Position numbers and translations under genes: made by a program
Assembly: GCF_012849375.1 (NCBI RefSeq)
Contig: NZ_CP051684.1
Span: forward strand, 6,262,001 to 6,326,000
Source of the DNA: Duganella dendranthematis
GTDB lineage: Bacteria > Pseudomonadota > Gammaproteobacteria > Burkholderiales > Burkholderiaceae_D
Reading direction: 5' to 3'
DNA length: 64,000 bases
The notes under the pieces: model-generated
Database searches by the model: none
Told to the model about the DNA's origin: nothing
Seen by the model: only the letters and a program-made list of their open reading frames with translations
Shown here: positions 8,095 through 16,739 of the stretch, one piece after another
How the letters are laid out: each line of letters opens with the position of its first letter
How positions within the stretch are numbered: position 1 is the stretch's first letter

Positions 8095-8724
8095 TCAGGT
8101 TTCTTTACGAGCGCCAGTCTGTTTGCTGCTCTGGGCGGCAGCTTGGGCGGCGGTTTGGGCTTGGGTAGCTTGACCTTGCACATTGCCGCTGTCGCGGGCT
8201 TCGGCGCCGCTGTGACCATTTTGTGCGGACTGGCCGCGCACATCGTTACCGCGCGCCTGGCGTTGGCCGTCGATGCGGAATGGATCGGTGAATTTCTCCA
8301 CCGCATCCTGATGGTTACGCAGGGTTTTTTCCGTTTCTTCGGACGTCACACGCGCCACTTCATCGGCCAGGGCCTTGGCGGTGCGGCTGGTTTCCTGAAT
8401 GTGATCTTCGGCCACTTGGGACAGGTCCACTTGCGTGTCGGCGGCGATGCGCGACAGGTGTTGCTGGTAAGCGCGCAGTTTCTCAGCAGTAGGCTGCGCA
8501 TGCGAAGCCGCCGCTGAAATTGCCTCGGTCGGACGATGGGCGATAATGATCTGCTGGCCGACTTGCGTCGATTCTTCCAACAGGGTTTGCGCCAGTTGAA
8601 TGTTCAGGTCGCTGTATTGCTGAACAGAACGGAACAAGGTTTTCGACAGATCATTGAAGAACGACAGTTGCGCTTCCAGATGGGTTTTTGCGGCTGGGGT
8701 GACAGTTTGGGAAAATGGGTACAT
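8095..8724 (-). CDS. phaP: Phasin family protein (PHA granule-associated)
   Basis: Phasins coat polyhydroxyalkanoate granules and limit their fusion. The 209-residue protein begins MYPFSQTVTPAAKTHLEAQL, followed by the helical phasin core (residues 10-130, with FFNDLSKTLFRSVQQYSDLN), and ends in a Gln/Ala-rich hydrophilic tail (TQAQTAAQAAAQSSKQTG). A gagg ribosome binding site precedes the ATG. A Fnr/Anr-type box is centred about 82 bases upstream of the ATG (see 8800-8813), which suggests control by oxygen. No PHA synthase gene is adjacent, which is normal for phasins in this group. Confidence 0.9.
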   Translation of the reverse strand: MYPFSQTVTPAAKTHLEAQLSFFNDLSKTLFRSVQQYSDLNIQLAQTLLEESTQVGQQIIIAHRPTEAISAAASHAQPTAEKLRAYQQHLSRIAADTQVDLSQVAEDHIQETSRTAKALADEVARVTSEETEKTLRNHQDAVEKFTDPFRIDGQRQARGNDVRGQSAQNGHSGAEARDSGNVQGQATQAQTAAQAAAQSSKQTGARKET

Positions 8725-8792
8725 AAAAGCCTCGTTGAGTTGTCAGCGCCGCGACATGCAGCGCGAACGTCAAGGCTACGTTAGCCCGATTT

Positions 8793-8820
8793 GCCACGTT
8801 TGATCTGCGTCAAACGTGGC
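8793..8820 (-). promoter_or_regulatory. Candidate Fnr/Anr box inside an 11-bp-stem palindrome
   Basis: TTGATCTGCGTCAA at 8800-8813 matches the Fnr/Anr consensus TTGAT-N4-ATCAA at 9 of 10 defined positions. It sits in a larger perfect inverted repeat (arms 8793-8803 and 8810-8820). It is centred about 82 bases before the phasin ATG, a distance compatible with class II activation if the transcript start is near 8765. The same palindrome directly follows the ABC permease stop codon (8821), so it may also act as a 3' hairpin for that gene, although no T tract follows. Confidence 0.55.
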
Positions 8821-10401
8821 CTACTTCTGCCGTAATTCCACCAGCCAACCCGCACACAGCAGTAGCACCGCCGCCACCAGGTAGCCCAGCACGGACGGCA
8901 CGGTCGCCGCGCCGTTGAAGCCGACCACATCCAGCGCCGCCACCGTCTTCGCCTGCTTCGCCACATACATGCCGAACAGAAACAGGCCCAGGAAGACCCG
9001 CGCCGTCCGGCTCAAGCCGCCAAACAGGACGGCAGCGGCCGACAACGCCAACACGCCGCTCAACAATGCCGCCGCGCGCAGCGGTGCGATTGCCAGCCAG
9101 CGGATCAGCACCGGCACCGTGAACAGCAGCGCCAGCAACACGGCCGCCAACCATTGCGCCGCATATGCGCGCGCCGGGCCGCCGGGCGCCGCCGCATTCA
9201 GCGCCGCCACATCGTACTGCGTATCGCGCACGCTGATTTCGCTGATCAGGATGCCCCAGATGGCGATGGCGGCGGCGATCACCGAACCCAGTTTCGCGCT
9301 GCCGATCACACAGCCCCCCACCAGCAATACGGGAATAGCCACCGCCGCCGCCGGATTGGAGGCCAGCACCAGCGCCAGCACCGCCAGCGCGTGACCGGCC
9401 ACGCCAGGCAGCCGCGCCGCCAATCCAAACACAGGCCGCGCCACGCGGGCAAACGGTTGCAGCCAACCGTTCAGCAGCGCCAGCGGCGACCAATTGCGCC
9501 GCCCTGCCCGCGCCTTCACGCGGTCCGGCGAGAAGCGGTGGAACAGCGCCAGCGCCGGCAGCAGCGGCAGCCACGCCAGCACGGCGCAAGCGGCACGCGT
9601 CCATCCCGCTTGCGCGTTCCACAAGTGATCCGGCAATGTGACGGCAGCCAGCGCGGGATCGAACGTGCCGCCGCCGATCGTCAGTCCTTTCGAGGGCAGC
9701 ACCTGCTGCACCGCGCCGACGATGGCGCCAATGCCGGAGAAGTCCAGCAGCAGCAAGGGATGCCACTCGGTGCGGCCGATGGTTGCGAAAGCGCCGACGC
9801 CCAGTTGCGCGGCCCAGACGAAGAAGTACAGCACATCGCCGCCCTTGCCCATCAGCGGCGGCCAGGCGTCAAACAGCATCACCATGCTGGCCGTGAAAAA
9901 CACCAGCGGCAGCAGCACCAGTGCATAGGTTTGCAGATAGATCAATAGCTGGATCGGGCCTTGGCCGCGCAGCAGATGCAGCACCAGCATGGTGGCCAGG
10001 AAGATCAGCAGCAGCCCGCACAGATAGGCCACGTTGCCCAGCCAGCGGCCCAGCAGGAACACGCCGGAACCCAGCGGCGTAGCGGCCAGCACGGCGCCAA
10101 TGCCGCTGCGGACATCCTCGCCCATGCGGCCGCGCGCCAGATAAAAGCCGGCCAGGCCGAAGAACAAGCCAGTCAGCGCGGCGCTGCCCATCGCCAGGCA
10201 GATGCTGGTGTACGCCACGCGCGCGTCGTCGCTGACGATCATCGCCTGATGAAGCGCAGGATCGCCAACCATCAGCCACGTGAGCACAATCAGCGCCAGC
10301 ACCGCGACCAGCGTGCCGGTACGCCGCATGCGCAGCCGCACTTCGGTCAGCAGCAGCATCTTGAGCGCGTCGCCGGTGAACGGCATCAATGCCGCCGTCA
10401 T
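8821..10401 (-). CDS. ABC-2 type exporter permease subunit
   Basis: Integral membrane partner of the ATPase encoded just upstream at 10398-11285. From the ATG at 10401 the product has 526 residues, starts MTAALMPFTGDALKMLLLTEVRLRMRRTGTL, and contains roughly twelve hydrophobic segments arranged as two repeats of the ABC-2 fold. The start is chosen because it overlaps the ATPase stop as ATGA (10398-10401); the frame is open upstream for 87 more codons, but that part lies inside the ATPase gene and has no membrane or family character. Substrate unknown; the pair could export a peptide, lipid or drug. Confidence 0.85.
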   Translation of the reverse strand: MTAALMPFTGDALKMLLLTEVRLRMRRTGTLVAVLALIVLTWLMVGDPALHQAMIVSDDARVAYTSICLAMGSAALTGLFFGLAGFYLARGRMGEDVRSGIGAVLAATPLGSGVFLLGRWLGNVAYLCGLLLIFLATMLVLHLLRGQGPIQLLIYLQTYALVLLPLVFFTASMVMLFDAWPPLMGKGGDVLYFFVWAAQLGVGAFATIGRTEWHPLLLLDFSGIGAIVGAVQQVLPSKGLTIGGGTFDPALAAVTLPDHLWNAQAGWTRAACAVLAWLPLLPALALFHRFSPDRVKARAGRRNWSPLALLNGWLQPFARVARPVFGLAARLPGVAGHALAVLALVLASNPAAAVAIPVLLVGGCVIGSAKLGSVIAAAIAIWGILISEISVRDTQYDVAALNAAAPGGPARAYAAQWLAAVLLALLFTVPVLIRWLAIAPLRAAALLSGVLALSAAAVLFGGLSRTARVFLGLFLFGMYVAKQAKTVAALDVVGFNGAATVPSVLGYLVAAVLLLCAGWLVELRQK

Positions 10402-11285
10402 GCCGCCAGTTCCACGCTGCCGCGCACCGCGCTCAGTGCGTATCGCTGCGCCATCAGGGCTTCTTCCAATGTCGGTTCGACCGGCACCGCGCCGGCCAGT
10501 GGCGACGTGGGATGGGCGATGCGCAGCGTGATGCCGTCCGCATGGCGCTGCGCTTGCAGTACCTGTAGTTGTTCGCTCAGCGCGTCGTAATCCTGCGCCG
10601 CCACCGTCACCGACCACACCTGGTTGCGCGCGCGCTGCACAAAGCTGTCCGGCGTGTCGCAAGCCACCAGCCGGCCCTGATTCATGACGGCCAGTTGGCC
10701 GGCCATGTTTTCGATGTCGGAAACGATATGCGTCGACACAATCACCAGCTTGCGGAAGCCGATCTCCGACAGCAGATGGCGGAAGCGCAGCCGCTCTTCC
10801 GGATCGAGACCGGCGGTCGGTTCGTCGACGATCAACACATCGGGATCGTTGAGCAGCGCCTGCGCGATGCCCAGCCGTCGCCGCATGCCGCCCGAGAAGC
10901 CGGCCGCCTGGCGGTGCGCGTGGTCGTGCAGGTTGACCAGTTCCAGCAAGCGGCGGATGCGGCCCGGATCGCGCACGCCTTTCAGCGCGGCGAAATACTG
11001 CATGAATTCCAGCGCGCTCAGATTGGGATAGACGCCAAAGTCCTGTGGCAGAAAACCAAGCCGCGCGCGCATGGCCTCCGGCTTTTTCACGATGTCGACA
11101 CCGTCGAACAGGATTTGTCCGCTGGTGGGTTTGGCGATGGTGGCGATCATCTGCATCAGCGTGGTCTTGCCGGCGCCGTTATGGCCGATCAGGCCTACCA
11201 CGCCGGATGGCAACGTCACGCTGACATCATCCACCGCGCGTACATTCTTCCCAAAGGTCTTGACGACATTGCGTAATTCGAGCAT
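10398..11285 (-). CDS. ABC transporter ATP-binding protein
   Basis: Cytoplasmic ATPase of an ABC-2 exporter. In 295 residues it shows Walker A GHNGAGKT (34-41), Q-loop FLPQDFGVYP (78-87), signature FSGGMRRR (130-137), Walker B VLIVDEPTAGLD (150-161) and the H-loop VSTHIVSD (about 184-191). The last 80 residues form the accessory C-terminal domain seen in CcmA/NatA-like exporters. It is translationally coupled to the permease (ATGA overlap). Substrate cannot be predicted from sequence. Confidence 0.93.
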   Translation of the reverse strand: MLELRNVVKTFGKNVRAVDDVSVTLPSGVVGLIGHNGAGKTTLMQMIATIAKPTSGQILFDGVDIVKKPEAMRARLGFLPQDFGVYPNLSALEFMQYFAALKGVRDPGRIRRLLELVNLHDHAHRQAAGFSGGMRRRLGIAQALLNDPDVLIVDEPTAGLDPEERLRFRHLLSEIGFRKLVIVSTHIVSDIENMAGQLAVMNQGRLVACDTPDSFVQRARNQVWSVTVAAQDYDALSEQLQVLQAQRHADGITLRIAHPTSPLAGAVPVEPTLEEALMAQRYALSAVRGSVELAA

Positions 11286-11300
11286 GGCACTCCTGAAATG

Positions 11301-11325
11301 AAAACGGGGCCGTCACCGGCCCCGT
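11301..11325 (-). terminator. Rho-independent terminator of the OFA carrier gene
   Basis: On the - strand, an 8-bp stem ACGGGGCC/GGCCCCGT (11318-11325 and 11304-11311, loop 6) is followed by TTTT. It lies 25 bases after the stop of the carrier gene at 11350 and just before the ABC ATPase start, so it separates the two transcription units. Confidence 0.8.
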
Positions 11326-11349
11326 AAGCTGGAGATTTATTCTACCGTG

Positions 11350-12981
11350 TTATTTAAACAGCACCGATGCTTTTTGCACCGTAAGCGCTATGCCAATCGC
11401 CAGAGGAATGCCGACCGCCAGCCAGCCGAAGGCCACGGCCAGCGGGCTGGTAACGCCGTTCGACGTCACCGCCGCGCCGTTCGATGCCGCCGCGTCGCGT
11501 TCGTGCGCCAGCTTCTTCTCTGCCGCCAGTTCGGCATCGGTCATGAAGTGCTTGTCGGCCACCGGACGCACCAGCAGATTGCAGATCAGGCCCACCACCA
11601 GCAAGCCGGCCAGCACGTACATGGTGATGTCGTAAGCCTGCGCCTTAGGCACGCCATGGGCGATCTGGTACTCGCGCACGAAGCCGATCAGCAGCGGCCC
11701 AAACACGCCGGCCGCCGACCATGCGGTCAGCAGGCGGCCGTGGATGGCGCCGACCATCTGAGTGCCGAACAAGTCTGCCAGGTAGGCCGGCACGGTGGCG
11801 AAGCCGCCGCCGTACATCGACAGGATCACGCAGAAGAAGATCACGAACAGCGCCAGCAAACCGCCATGCGCCAGCGATGGAATCGACGCATACAGCGCCA
11901 GGCCCAGGACGAAGAAGATGCCATAGGTGGCTTTGCGGCCCAGATAATCGGAGCACGACGCCCAGAAGAAGCGGCCGCCGATATTAAACAGCGACAGCAA
12001 GCCGGTGAAGCCGGCGGCAATCGCGGCGATCTGTGCCTTCTGCGCCGTATCCAGCTCATTGAACGACAGCGGTAAATTCAGCAGCTGGCCGCCGAAGATT
12101 TCCTGCAGCAGCGGCGAGGCCATGCCGAGGATGCCGATACCGGCCGTCACGTTCAGGCACAAGACCCACCACACCAGCCAGAATTGCGGGATGCCCCACA
12201 CCTTGCTGGCGTGGACGTGGCGGGTGGTGATCATCGCATTGCCGTTGGTGGCAGGCGGCGTCCAGCCAGCCGGTTTCCATCCGGTTGCCGGCACGCGGTA
12301 GGCCAGCGCGCCGGCCATCATGAAGACGAAGTAAATCGCGGCCATCACCAGGAAGGTCTGCCACACGCCCACCGAGGTGGCGGTGGCGAAGTATTTCATC
12401 AGCTTGTCGGCCAGCGGCGCGCCGATGACGGCGCCGCCGCCAAAGCCCATGATGGCCATGCCGGTCGCCATGCCGCGCCGGTCCGGGAACCATTTGATCA
12501 AGGTCGAGACGGGCGAGATGTAGCCCAGGCCAAGGCCGATACCGCCGATCACGCCGGAGCCCAGCCACATCAGCCAGATCTGGTGCTGGTACACGCCCAG
12601 CGCCGAAATCACCAGGCCGCCGCACCAGCACAGCGCCGACACCACGCCGGCCTTGCGCGGACCGGCGTGTTCCAGCCAGCCGCCGAACAGCCAGGCGGAC
12701 AAGCCGAGGAAGACGAAGAACATGGTGTACATCCAGCCCAGCATGGAAATCTGCCAGTCGCAGCTGGACGACAGGATGCGCTCCAGCAGGCCGATATCGG
12801 CCGCGCACGCAATCGATTCCTTGATCCCCAGCGCCTTCGATAGAGGCAGCCAGAATACGGAAAAGCCATAGGCCATGCCGATACACAGGTGGATCGCCAG
12901 CGCCGCAGGCGGCACCAGCCAACGATTGAAACCAGCACCGGCGACGGTGCGCTCCTTCTCCAGAAAATCAAACAAAGCCAT
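11350..12981 (-). CDS. OFA family MFS transporter (oxalate/formate antiporter type)
   Basis: Twelve-helix major facilitator of the OFA family, which moves small organic acids across the inner membrane. The 543-residue product begins MALFDFLEKERTVAGAGFNRW, then IHLCIGMAYGFSVFWLPLSKAL, and contains the family segments GGIGLGLGYISPVSTLIKWFPD and RRGMATGMAIMGFGGGAVIG. A hydrophilic loop lies in the middle (about residues 240-260) and a charged tail near the C-terminus (HERDAAASNGAAV). A terminator follows. The substrate may be oxalate, formate or another carboxylate; closeness to malonate genes is suggestive but the gene is on the opposite strand and 4 kb away. Confidence 0.88.
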   Translation of the reverse strand: MALFDFLEKERTVAGAGFNRWLVPPAALAIHLCIGMAYGFSVFWLPLSKALGIKESIACAADIGLLERILSSSCDWQISMLGWMYTMFFVFLGLSAWLFGGWLEHAGPRKAGVVSALCWCGGLVISALGVYQHQIWLMWLGSGVIGGIGLGLGYISPVSTLIKWFPDRRGMATGMAIMGFGGGAVIGAPLADKLMKYFATATSVGVWQTFLVMAAIYFVFMMAGALAYRVPATGWKPAGWTPPATNGNAMITTRHVHASKVWGIPQFWLVWWVLCLNVTAGIGILGMASPLLQEIFGGQLLNLPLSFNELDTAQKAQIAAIAAGFTGLLSLFNIGGRFFWASCSDYLGRKATYGIFFVLGLALYASIPSLAHGGLLALFVIFFCVILSMYGGGFATVPAYLADLFGTQMVGAIHGRLLTAWSAAGVFGPLLIGFVREYQIAHGVPKAQAYDITMYVLAGLLVVGLICNLLVRPVADKHFMTDAELAAEKKLAHERDAAASNGAAVTSNGVTSPLAVAFGWLAVGIPLAIGIALTVQKASVLFK

Positions 12982-13048
12982 TCACCTTTTCCCCGAAATG
13001 TGTTTCTTATGAACAATATCGGGCGCAAGGATAGCATAAGTGAAATGG

Positions 13049-13906
13049 CTAGGGCAGCCGTTTCAGGTCGTCCAGCGTGAACCACAATTCCTTGCGTTGC
13101 AGCGGCGTCTCTGGCGTCAGCAAGGGATTGGGGAGGTGGATCAGCACGCGCTTGTCGAGCCGCGCGCGGCGGATCTGCGCGCCGTAATAGGCGTAGAACA
13201 GCTTCTCGAAACTGCCGTCGGCCAGCGCCGCTTCCAGTCCCGCGCGCAATTCCTCGGCCAGCGCCGGATTGTTGCGGTTCACGAAGAAGTAATCGGTGGT
13301 CGGGTACCGCACCACCACATAGGGATCGACGGCCAGCTCGGGATGGCGCGCGGCCTCGGCCCAGATTTCGTTGACCGAGCGCGGCGCCCAATCGATGCGG
13401 CCGGCGTTGAGCATGCCGAACATCGTGCTGTACACCGCCGCCGGCTGCACCGTCACGCCGCTGTGGCGCAGGATCTGCAAATCCGGCCAGTCCTGCCCTT
13501 GCCCGCTGATGTAATAGCGCAGGTCGTCCAGCCCTTTTACGGACTGCAGCAGATCCTTGTGGTCGGCGCGCAGCAAGGCGATGCGCCAGCCGATCAGGCC
13601 GCGCGTCAGCGGAATGCGCACCGGCAGCAGCCGCGCCTCGCGCTCGGCCGAGGTCATGGTGCCGACCACGTCGATACGGCCGGCCCCGGATTGCAGCTCG
13701 ACCAGCGCGCGGTTTTGTTGCATGCGCGACGCTGACGGCTCGGCGCGGTAGTGTCCGCCGGCCTTGGCCAGCGCCAGTTGCAGCAAGGCGATGCCATAGT
13801 CGCCCTGCTCGCCATCGCCGTCCACGCGCGGGTAATGAACGACCGCCGGCCCGGCGGCAAAGGCCAGCCCATTCAAGCATAGACACAGCAGCAACAGGAT
13901 ACGCAT
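13049..13906 (-). CDS. Periplasmic solute-binding family 3-like protein, orphan
   Basis: Secreted protein related to amino-acid-type periplasmic binding proteins. The ATG at 13906 is chosen over 13936 because it gives a clean signal peptide (MRILLLLCLCLNGLAFAAG) and is preceded by ggaagccgcc; the product has 285 residues. The mature part (HYPRVDGDGEQGDYGIALLQ...) has the usual two-lobe layout with a C-terminal YYGAQI motif. No permease or ATPase is nearby, so it may be a sensor-like or stand-alone protein. Two more such orphans lie at 15930 and 21820. Confidence 0.75.
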   Translation of the reverse strand: MRILLLLCLCLNGLAFAAGPAVVHYPRVDGDGEQGDYGIALLQLALAKAGGHYRAEPSASRMQQNRALVELQSGAGRIDVVGTMTSAEREARLLPVRIPLTRGLIGWRIALLRADHKDLLQSVKGLDDLRYYISGQGQDWPDLQILRHSGVTVQPAAVYSTMFGMLNAGRIDWAPRSVNEIWAEAARHPELAVDPYVVVRYPTTDYFFVNRNNPALAEELRAGLEAALADGSFEKLFYAYYGAQIRRARLDKRVLIHLPNPLLTPETPLQRKELWFTLDDLKRLP

Positions 13907-14067
13907 GGCGGCTTCCAAAAATGAATCTACTTTCATCGTGCGCTAGCTGCGCGGCACTGTCAAGCTGACAAGAATAATTGCAACACGGATTCGCCTATTT
14001 TTTAATCAGTTCGTGCATTCTTTCGGGCAACGGTGTAAACTACCAGATATTGCCGAAGGGAAATGCC

Positions 14068-14394
14068 ATGGCCATCGCCGCACTTAGCTCAGGAATTACC
14101 GGTCTCAACGTCGCACAGCGCGCGTTGGGCAACAGCGCGCACGCGATCGCCAATATCGGCACCCAGGGTTTCCAGCCGGCGCAGGCCACCTTTGCCGAAA
14201 ATACCCCCGCCGGCACCGGCGTTTCGATTTCCATGCGCGGCCAGGAGTTGCAGCAGGTGGACGCCCCCAGCGCCACCAACCTGGCGGTGGAGACCACCAA
14301 TTCGCTGGTCTACAAGGCGCAATTCGACCTGTCGGCTAAGGTGGTACAGGCCGCCGACCAGAATCTGGGCACGCTGATTGATATCAAGGCTTGA
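14068..14394 (+). CDS. Very short flagellar rod/hook-like protein
   Basis: The 108-residue product starts MAIAALSSGITGLNVAQRAL, which resembles the N-terminal helix of flagellar rod and hook proteins (FlgB/FlgC/FlgG), including the segment AHAIANIGTQGFQPAQATF that mirrors their SNNIANxxTxGF motif. The C-terminus, LVYKAQFDLSAKVVQAADQNLGTLIDI, mirrors the FlgC end (ANAKVIQTADEMLGTLLDI). The central domain of true rod proteins is nearly absent. A gaaggg ribosome binding site precedes the ATG. No other flagellar genes are near. The role is unknown: it could be a minor axial subunit or a degenerate paralogue. Confidence 0.7.
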   Translation: MAIAALSSGITGLNVAQRALGNSAHAIANIGTQGFQPAQATFAENTPAGTGVSISMRGQELQQVDAPSATNLAVETTNSLVYKAQFDLSAKVVQAADQNLGTLIDIKA

Positions 14395-14428
14395 TCGCCA
14401 CCGGCCGTTTCGGCCACAATGCGCGGTA

Positions 14429-15970
14429 ATGAATACCCTGAAGATCGCACCACTCCTCGCCGACCTGCCTTCCCGTATCTCCGCTATTCCGCGCCGCTGG
14501 GCCGCACAGACGCCGCACGCCCACGCGCTGCACGACGGCCAGCGCCATTGGACCTATGCCGAACTGGCTGCCGCCATCGACCACGCCGCCGCGCAGCTGC
14601 GCACATGGCAGCTGCGGCCGGGCGACCGTCTGGCCGTGGTCGGTGAAAACTGCGTGGCGCAAGTGGCGCTGAGTTTTGCCGCCGCCGATGTCGATGCATG
14701 GATAGTACACATTAACGGCCGCCTGACGGCGCGCGAAGTGGACGGCGTGCTGGAACATAGCGGCGCGCGACGGGCGATTTATCTGGCCACGTCGGCCTCG
14801 CCGGAAACCGCGGCGCATGGTGCGCGTAACGGGGCAGTGGCAGCGGAAACGTTAGAGGCGTCACTGGGCCAGTGGCTGGTCGGCCCGCTGAACGTGGACT
14901 GCGTGCCCGAGCCGGTGCATGCGGCATCGGAGCAGCAAGTGGCGGCGCTGCTGTACACCACCGGCACCACCGGCCAGCCGAAAGGGGTGATGCTCACGCA
15001 CCGCAACCTGCTGTTCATCGCCGCCGTGTCGAGCACGCTGCGCGGCCTGACGCCGGCCGACCGTGCCTATGGCGTGCTGCCGATCACCCACGTCTACGGC
15101 CTGACCTCGGTCATGCTGGGCACCTTGTACGCCGGCGCATGCCTGTATCTGTGCCCGCGCTTTACGCCGGACGGCCTGCTGACCGCATTGCGCGACGATC
15201 GCCTGACCATCGTGCAGGGTGTGCCGGCCATGTATGCGCGCCTGCTGGAGAAATTGGGCGGCGCGCAACAGCACCTGGACACGCAACTGCGCTTCGCCTA
15301 CGCCGGCGGCTCGCCGTTGCCGCCGTCGCTGAAGGCGCAGGTCGAGCAGCTACTCGGCCTGCCGCTGCACAACGGCTACGGCCTGACCGAGACCTCGCCC
15401 ACGGTCAGCCAGACCCGCCTGGACCGGCCGCGCAGCGATACCTCGGTCGGCCACGCCATTCCCGGCATCGAGGTGCGGGTAGTCGCTGGCGAGGACGGCG
15501 TCGGCGAACTGTGGGTACGCGGCCCCAGCGTCATGCGCGGCTACTACCGCGAGCCGGCGCTGACGGCGGCCGTACTGGATGCGGACGGCTGGCTCAATAC
15601 CGGCGACATGGTGCGCCAGGACGACGACGGCGCGCTGCACCTCGTCGGCCGCACCAAGGAGCTGATCATCCGTTCCGGCTTCAACGTCTATCCGCTGGAA
15701 GTGGAGACGGTGCTGAATGCCCATCCGTCCGTGACGCAATCGGCGGTGGTGGGCCGGCCGGCGGCCGATGGCGACGAGCAGGTGATGGCGTTCGTGGAGC
15801 TCGACCCGCGCCAGCCGGTGACGATGGAAGCTCTGCACCTGTACCTGCGCGACCAGCTGGCGCCGTACAAGCGGCCGTCGCAGATCATCGCCATGGACGC
15901 ACTGCCGGCGGCGGCCTCCGGCAAGATCCTCAAGAGCCGACTGGTAGCAGAACCAGCTTGCGGCGACTGA
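14429..15970 (+). CDS. Class I adenylate-forming acyl-CoA synthetase
   Basis: ATP-dependent enzyme that activates a carboxylic acid as acyl-adenylate and transfers it to CoA. The 513-residue protein has the AMP-binding P-loop YTTGTTGQPKG (176-186), the GYGLTETSP motif (about 315), LNTGDM and GRTKELIIRSGFNVYP (about 395-425), and the C-terminal catalytic Lys region AAASGKILKSRL. The ATG at 14429 gives MNTLKIAPLLADLP; no alternative fits better. The substrate (fatty acid, malonate or aromatic acid) cannot be fixed from sequence. Its last 41 bases overlap the 3' end of the convergent gene at 15930. Confidence 0.88.
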   Translation: MNTLKIAPLLADLPSRISAIPRRWAAQTPHAHALHDGQRHWTYAELAAAIDHAAAQLRTWQLRPGDRLAVVGENCVAQVALSFAAADVDAWIVHINGRLTAREVDGVLEHSGARRAIYLATSASPETAAHGARNGAVAAETLEASLGQWLVGPLNVDCVPEPVHAASEQQVAALLYTTGTTGQPKGVMLTHRNLLFIAAVSSTLRGLTPADRAYGVLPITHVYGLTSVMLGTLYAGACLYLCPRFTPDGLLTALRDDRLTIVQGVPAMYARLLEKLGGAQQHLDTQLRFAYAGGSPLPPSLKAQVEQLLGLPLHNGYGLTETSPTVSQTRLDRPRSDTSVGHAIPGIEVRVVAGEDGVGELWVRGPSVMRGYYREPALTAAVLDADGWLNTGDMVRQDDDGALHLVGRTKELIIRSGFNVYPLEVETVLNAHPSVTQSAVVGRPAADGDEQVMAFVELDPRQPVTMEALHLYLRDQLAPYKRPSQIIAMDALPAAASGKILKSRLVAEPACGD

Positions 15971-16685
15971 CGATATCGTCATAAGCGCCGCTCTTGCGCA
16001 GGTTGTCCAGCGCGCGGTTGAACTTGACCAGCAACTCGGCGTTGGCCGGGCTGCGGTTCACCAGCATGACATTCTCGGAGCGGTAATACGGCGTGTCCAG
16101 GCTGTGAAAGCCTGCCGCCTGCTGCGCGAATTCGGTGCGGATAATATAGTTGCCGACATTTTCGTCGGCGATGGCCAGATCGAAGCGGCCCACCTGCAAC
16201 TTGCGGAAGTTGGTCGGGTCATTATTGGCCAGGTCCAGCGCAATGCCGCCAGCCTTGAACAAATCTTCGTACCAATAGCCCGCCACGCCGCCGATCTTGA
16301 ATTGCCGCAGCTCGGCCAGATCCTTGTAACCGGCCAGCCAGCTGCGGCCAGGCTGGTCGTAATAGAAGAACTTGGCCCTGCGCGCATACAGCGTGTCGGA
16401 CAGCAGATAGCGCTCCAGCCGCTCGGGCGTGGCGACAAACGGCACCGCCGCCCACACGTCGCGCGCGTCCAGCAGCACCAGGCAGCGCTTCCACGGCATG
16501 AAGCGGAAGGTGAACTTCACACCGATATCCTTGCCGATCCGCTCGAACAATTCGCTAATGAAGCTTTGCCGGGGATCGGCGCTGATATACGGAGGATATT
16601 CGTTGGTGGCGATCACCAGCTCCAGCGGGGCCGCCCACGCCGTCATGCCCCACATAGCCAGCCATGCTGCGATCAAGTGCCGCAT
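15930..16685 (-). CDS. Periplasmic solute-binding family 3-like protein, orphan
   Basis: The 251-residue protein has a signal peptide (MRHLIAAWLAMWGMTAWA) followed by LELVIATNEYPPYISAD, the canonical start of family 3 binding domains. The lobe-closing motif (FDLAIADENVGNYII) and C-terminal helix (NRALDNLRKSGAYDDIVS) are also present. No permease genes accompany it. It converges with the acyl-CoA synthetase gene, sharing 41 bases of 3' coding sequence on opposite strands. Confidence 0.8.
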   Translation of the reverse strand: MRHLIAAWLAMWGMTAWAAPLELVIATNEYPPYISADPRQSFISELFERIGKDIGVKFTFRFMPWKRCLVLLDARDVWAAVPFVATPERLERYLLSDTLYARRAKFFYYDQPGRSWLAGYKDLAELRQFKIGGVAGYWYEDLFKAGGIALDLANNDPTNFRKLQVGRFDLAIADENVGNYIIRTEFAQQAAGFHSLDTPYYRSENVMLVNRSPANAELLVKFNRALDNLRKSGAYDDIVSRRKLVLLPVGS

Positions 16686-16739
16686 CGATTCTCCCCTGCG
16701 CCAGGACTTCCTCCCTTATACGCCAGATCGGGCCGCTTG

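Noticed and set aside
10402..10662. N-terminal extension of the ABC permease reading frame by 87 codons
   Set aside because: The extension lies inside the ATPase gene and encodes an Arg/Gly-rich stretch; the ATGA-coupled start at 10401 fits the family.
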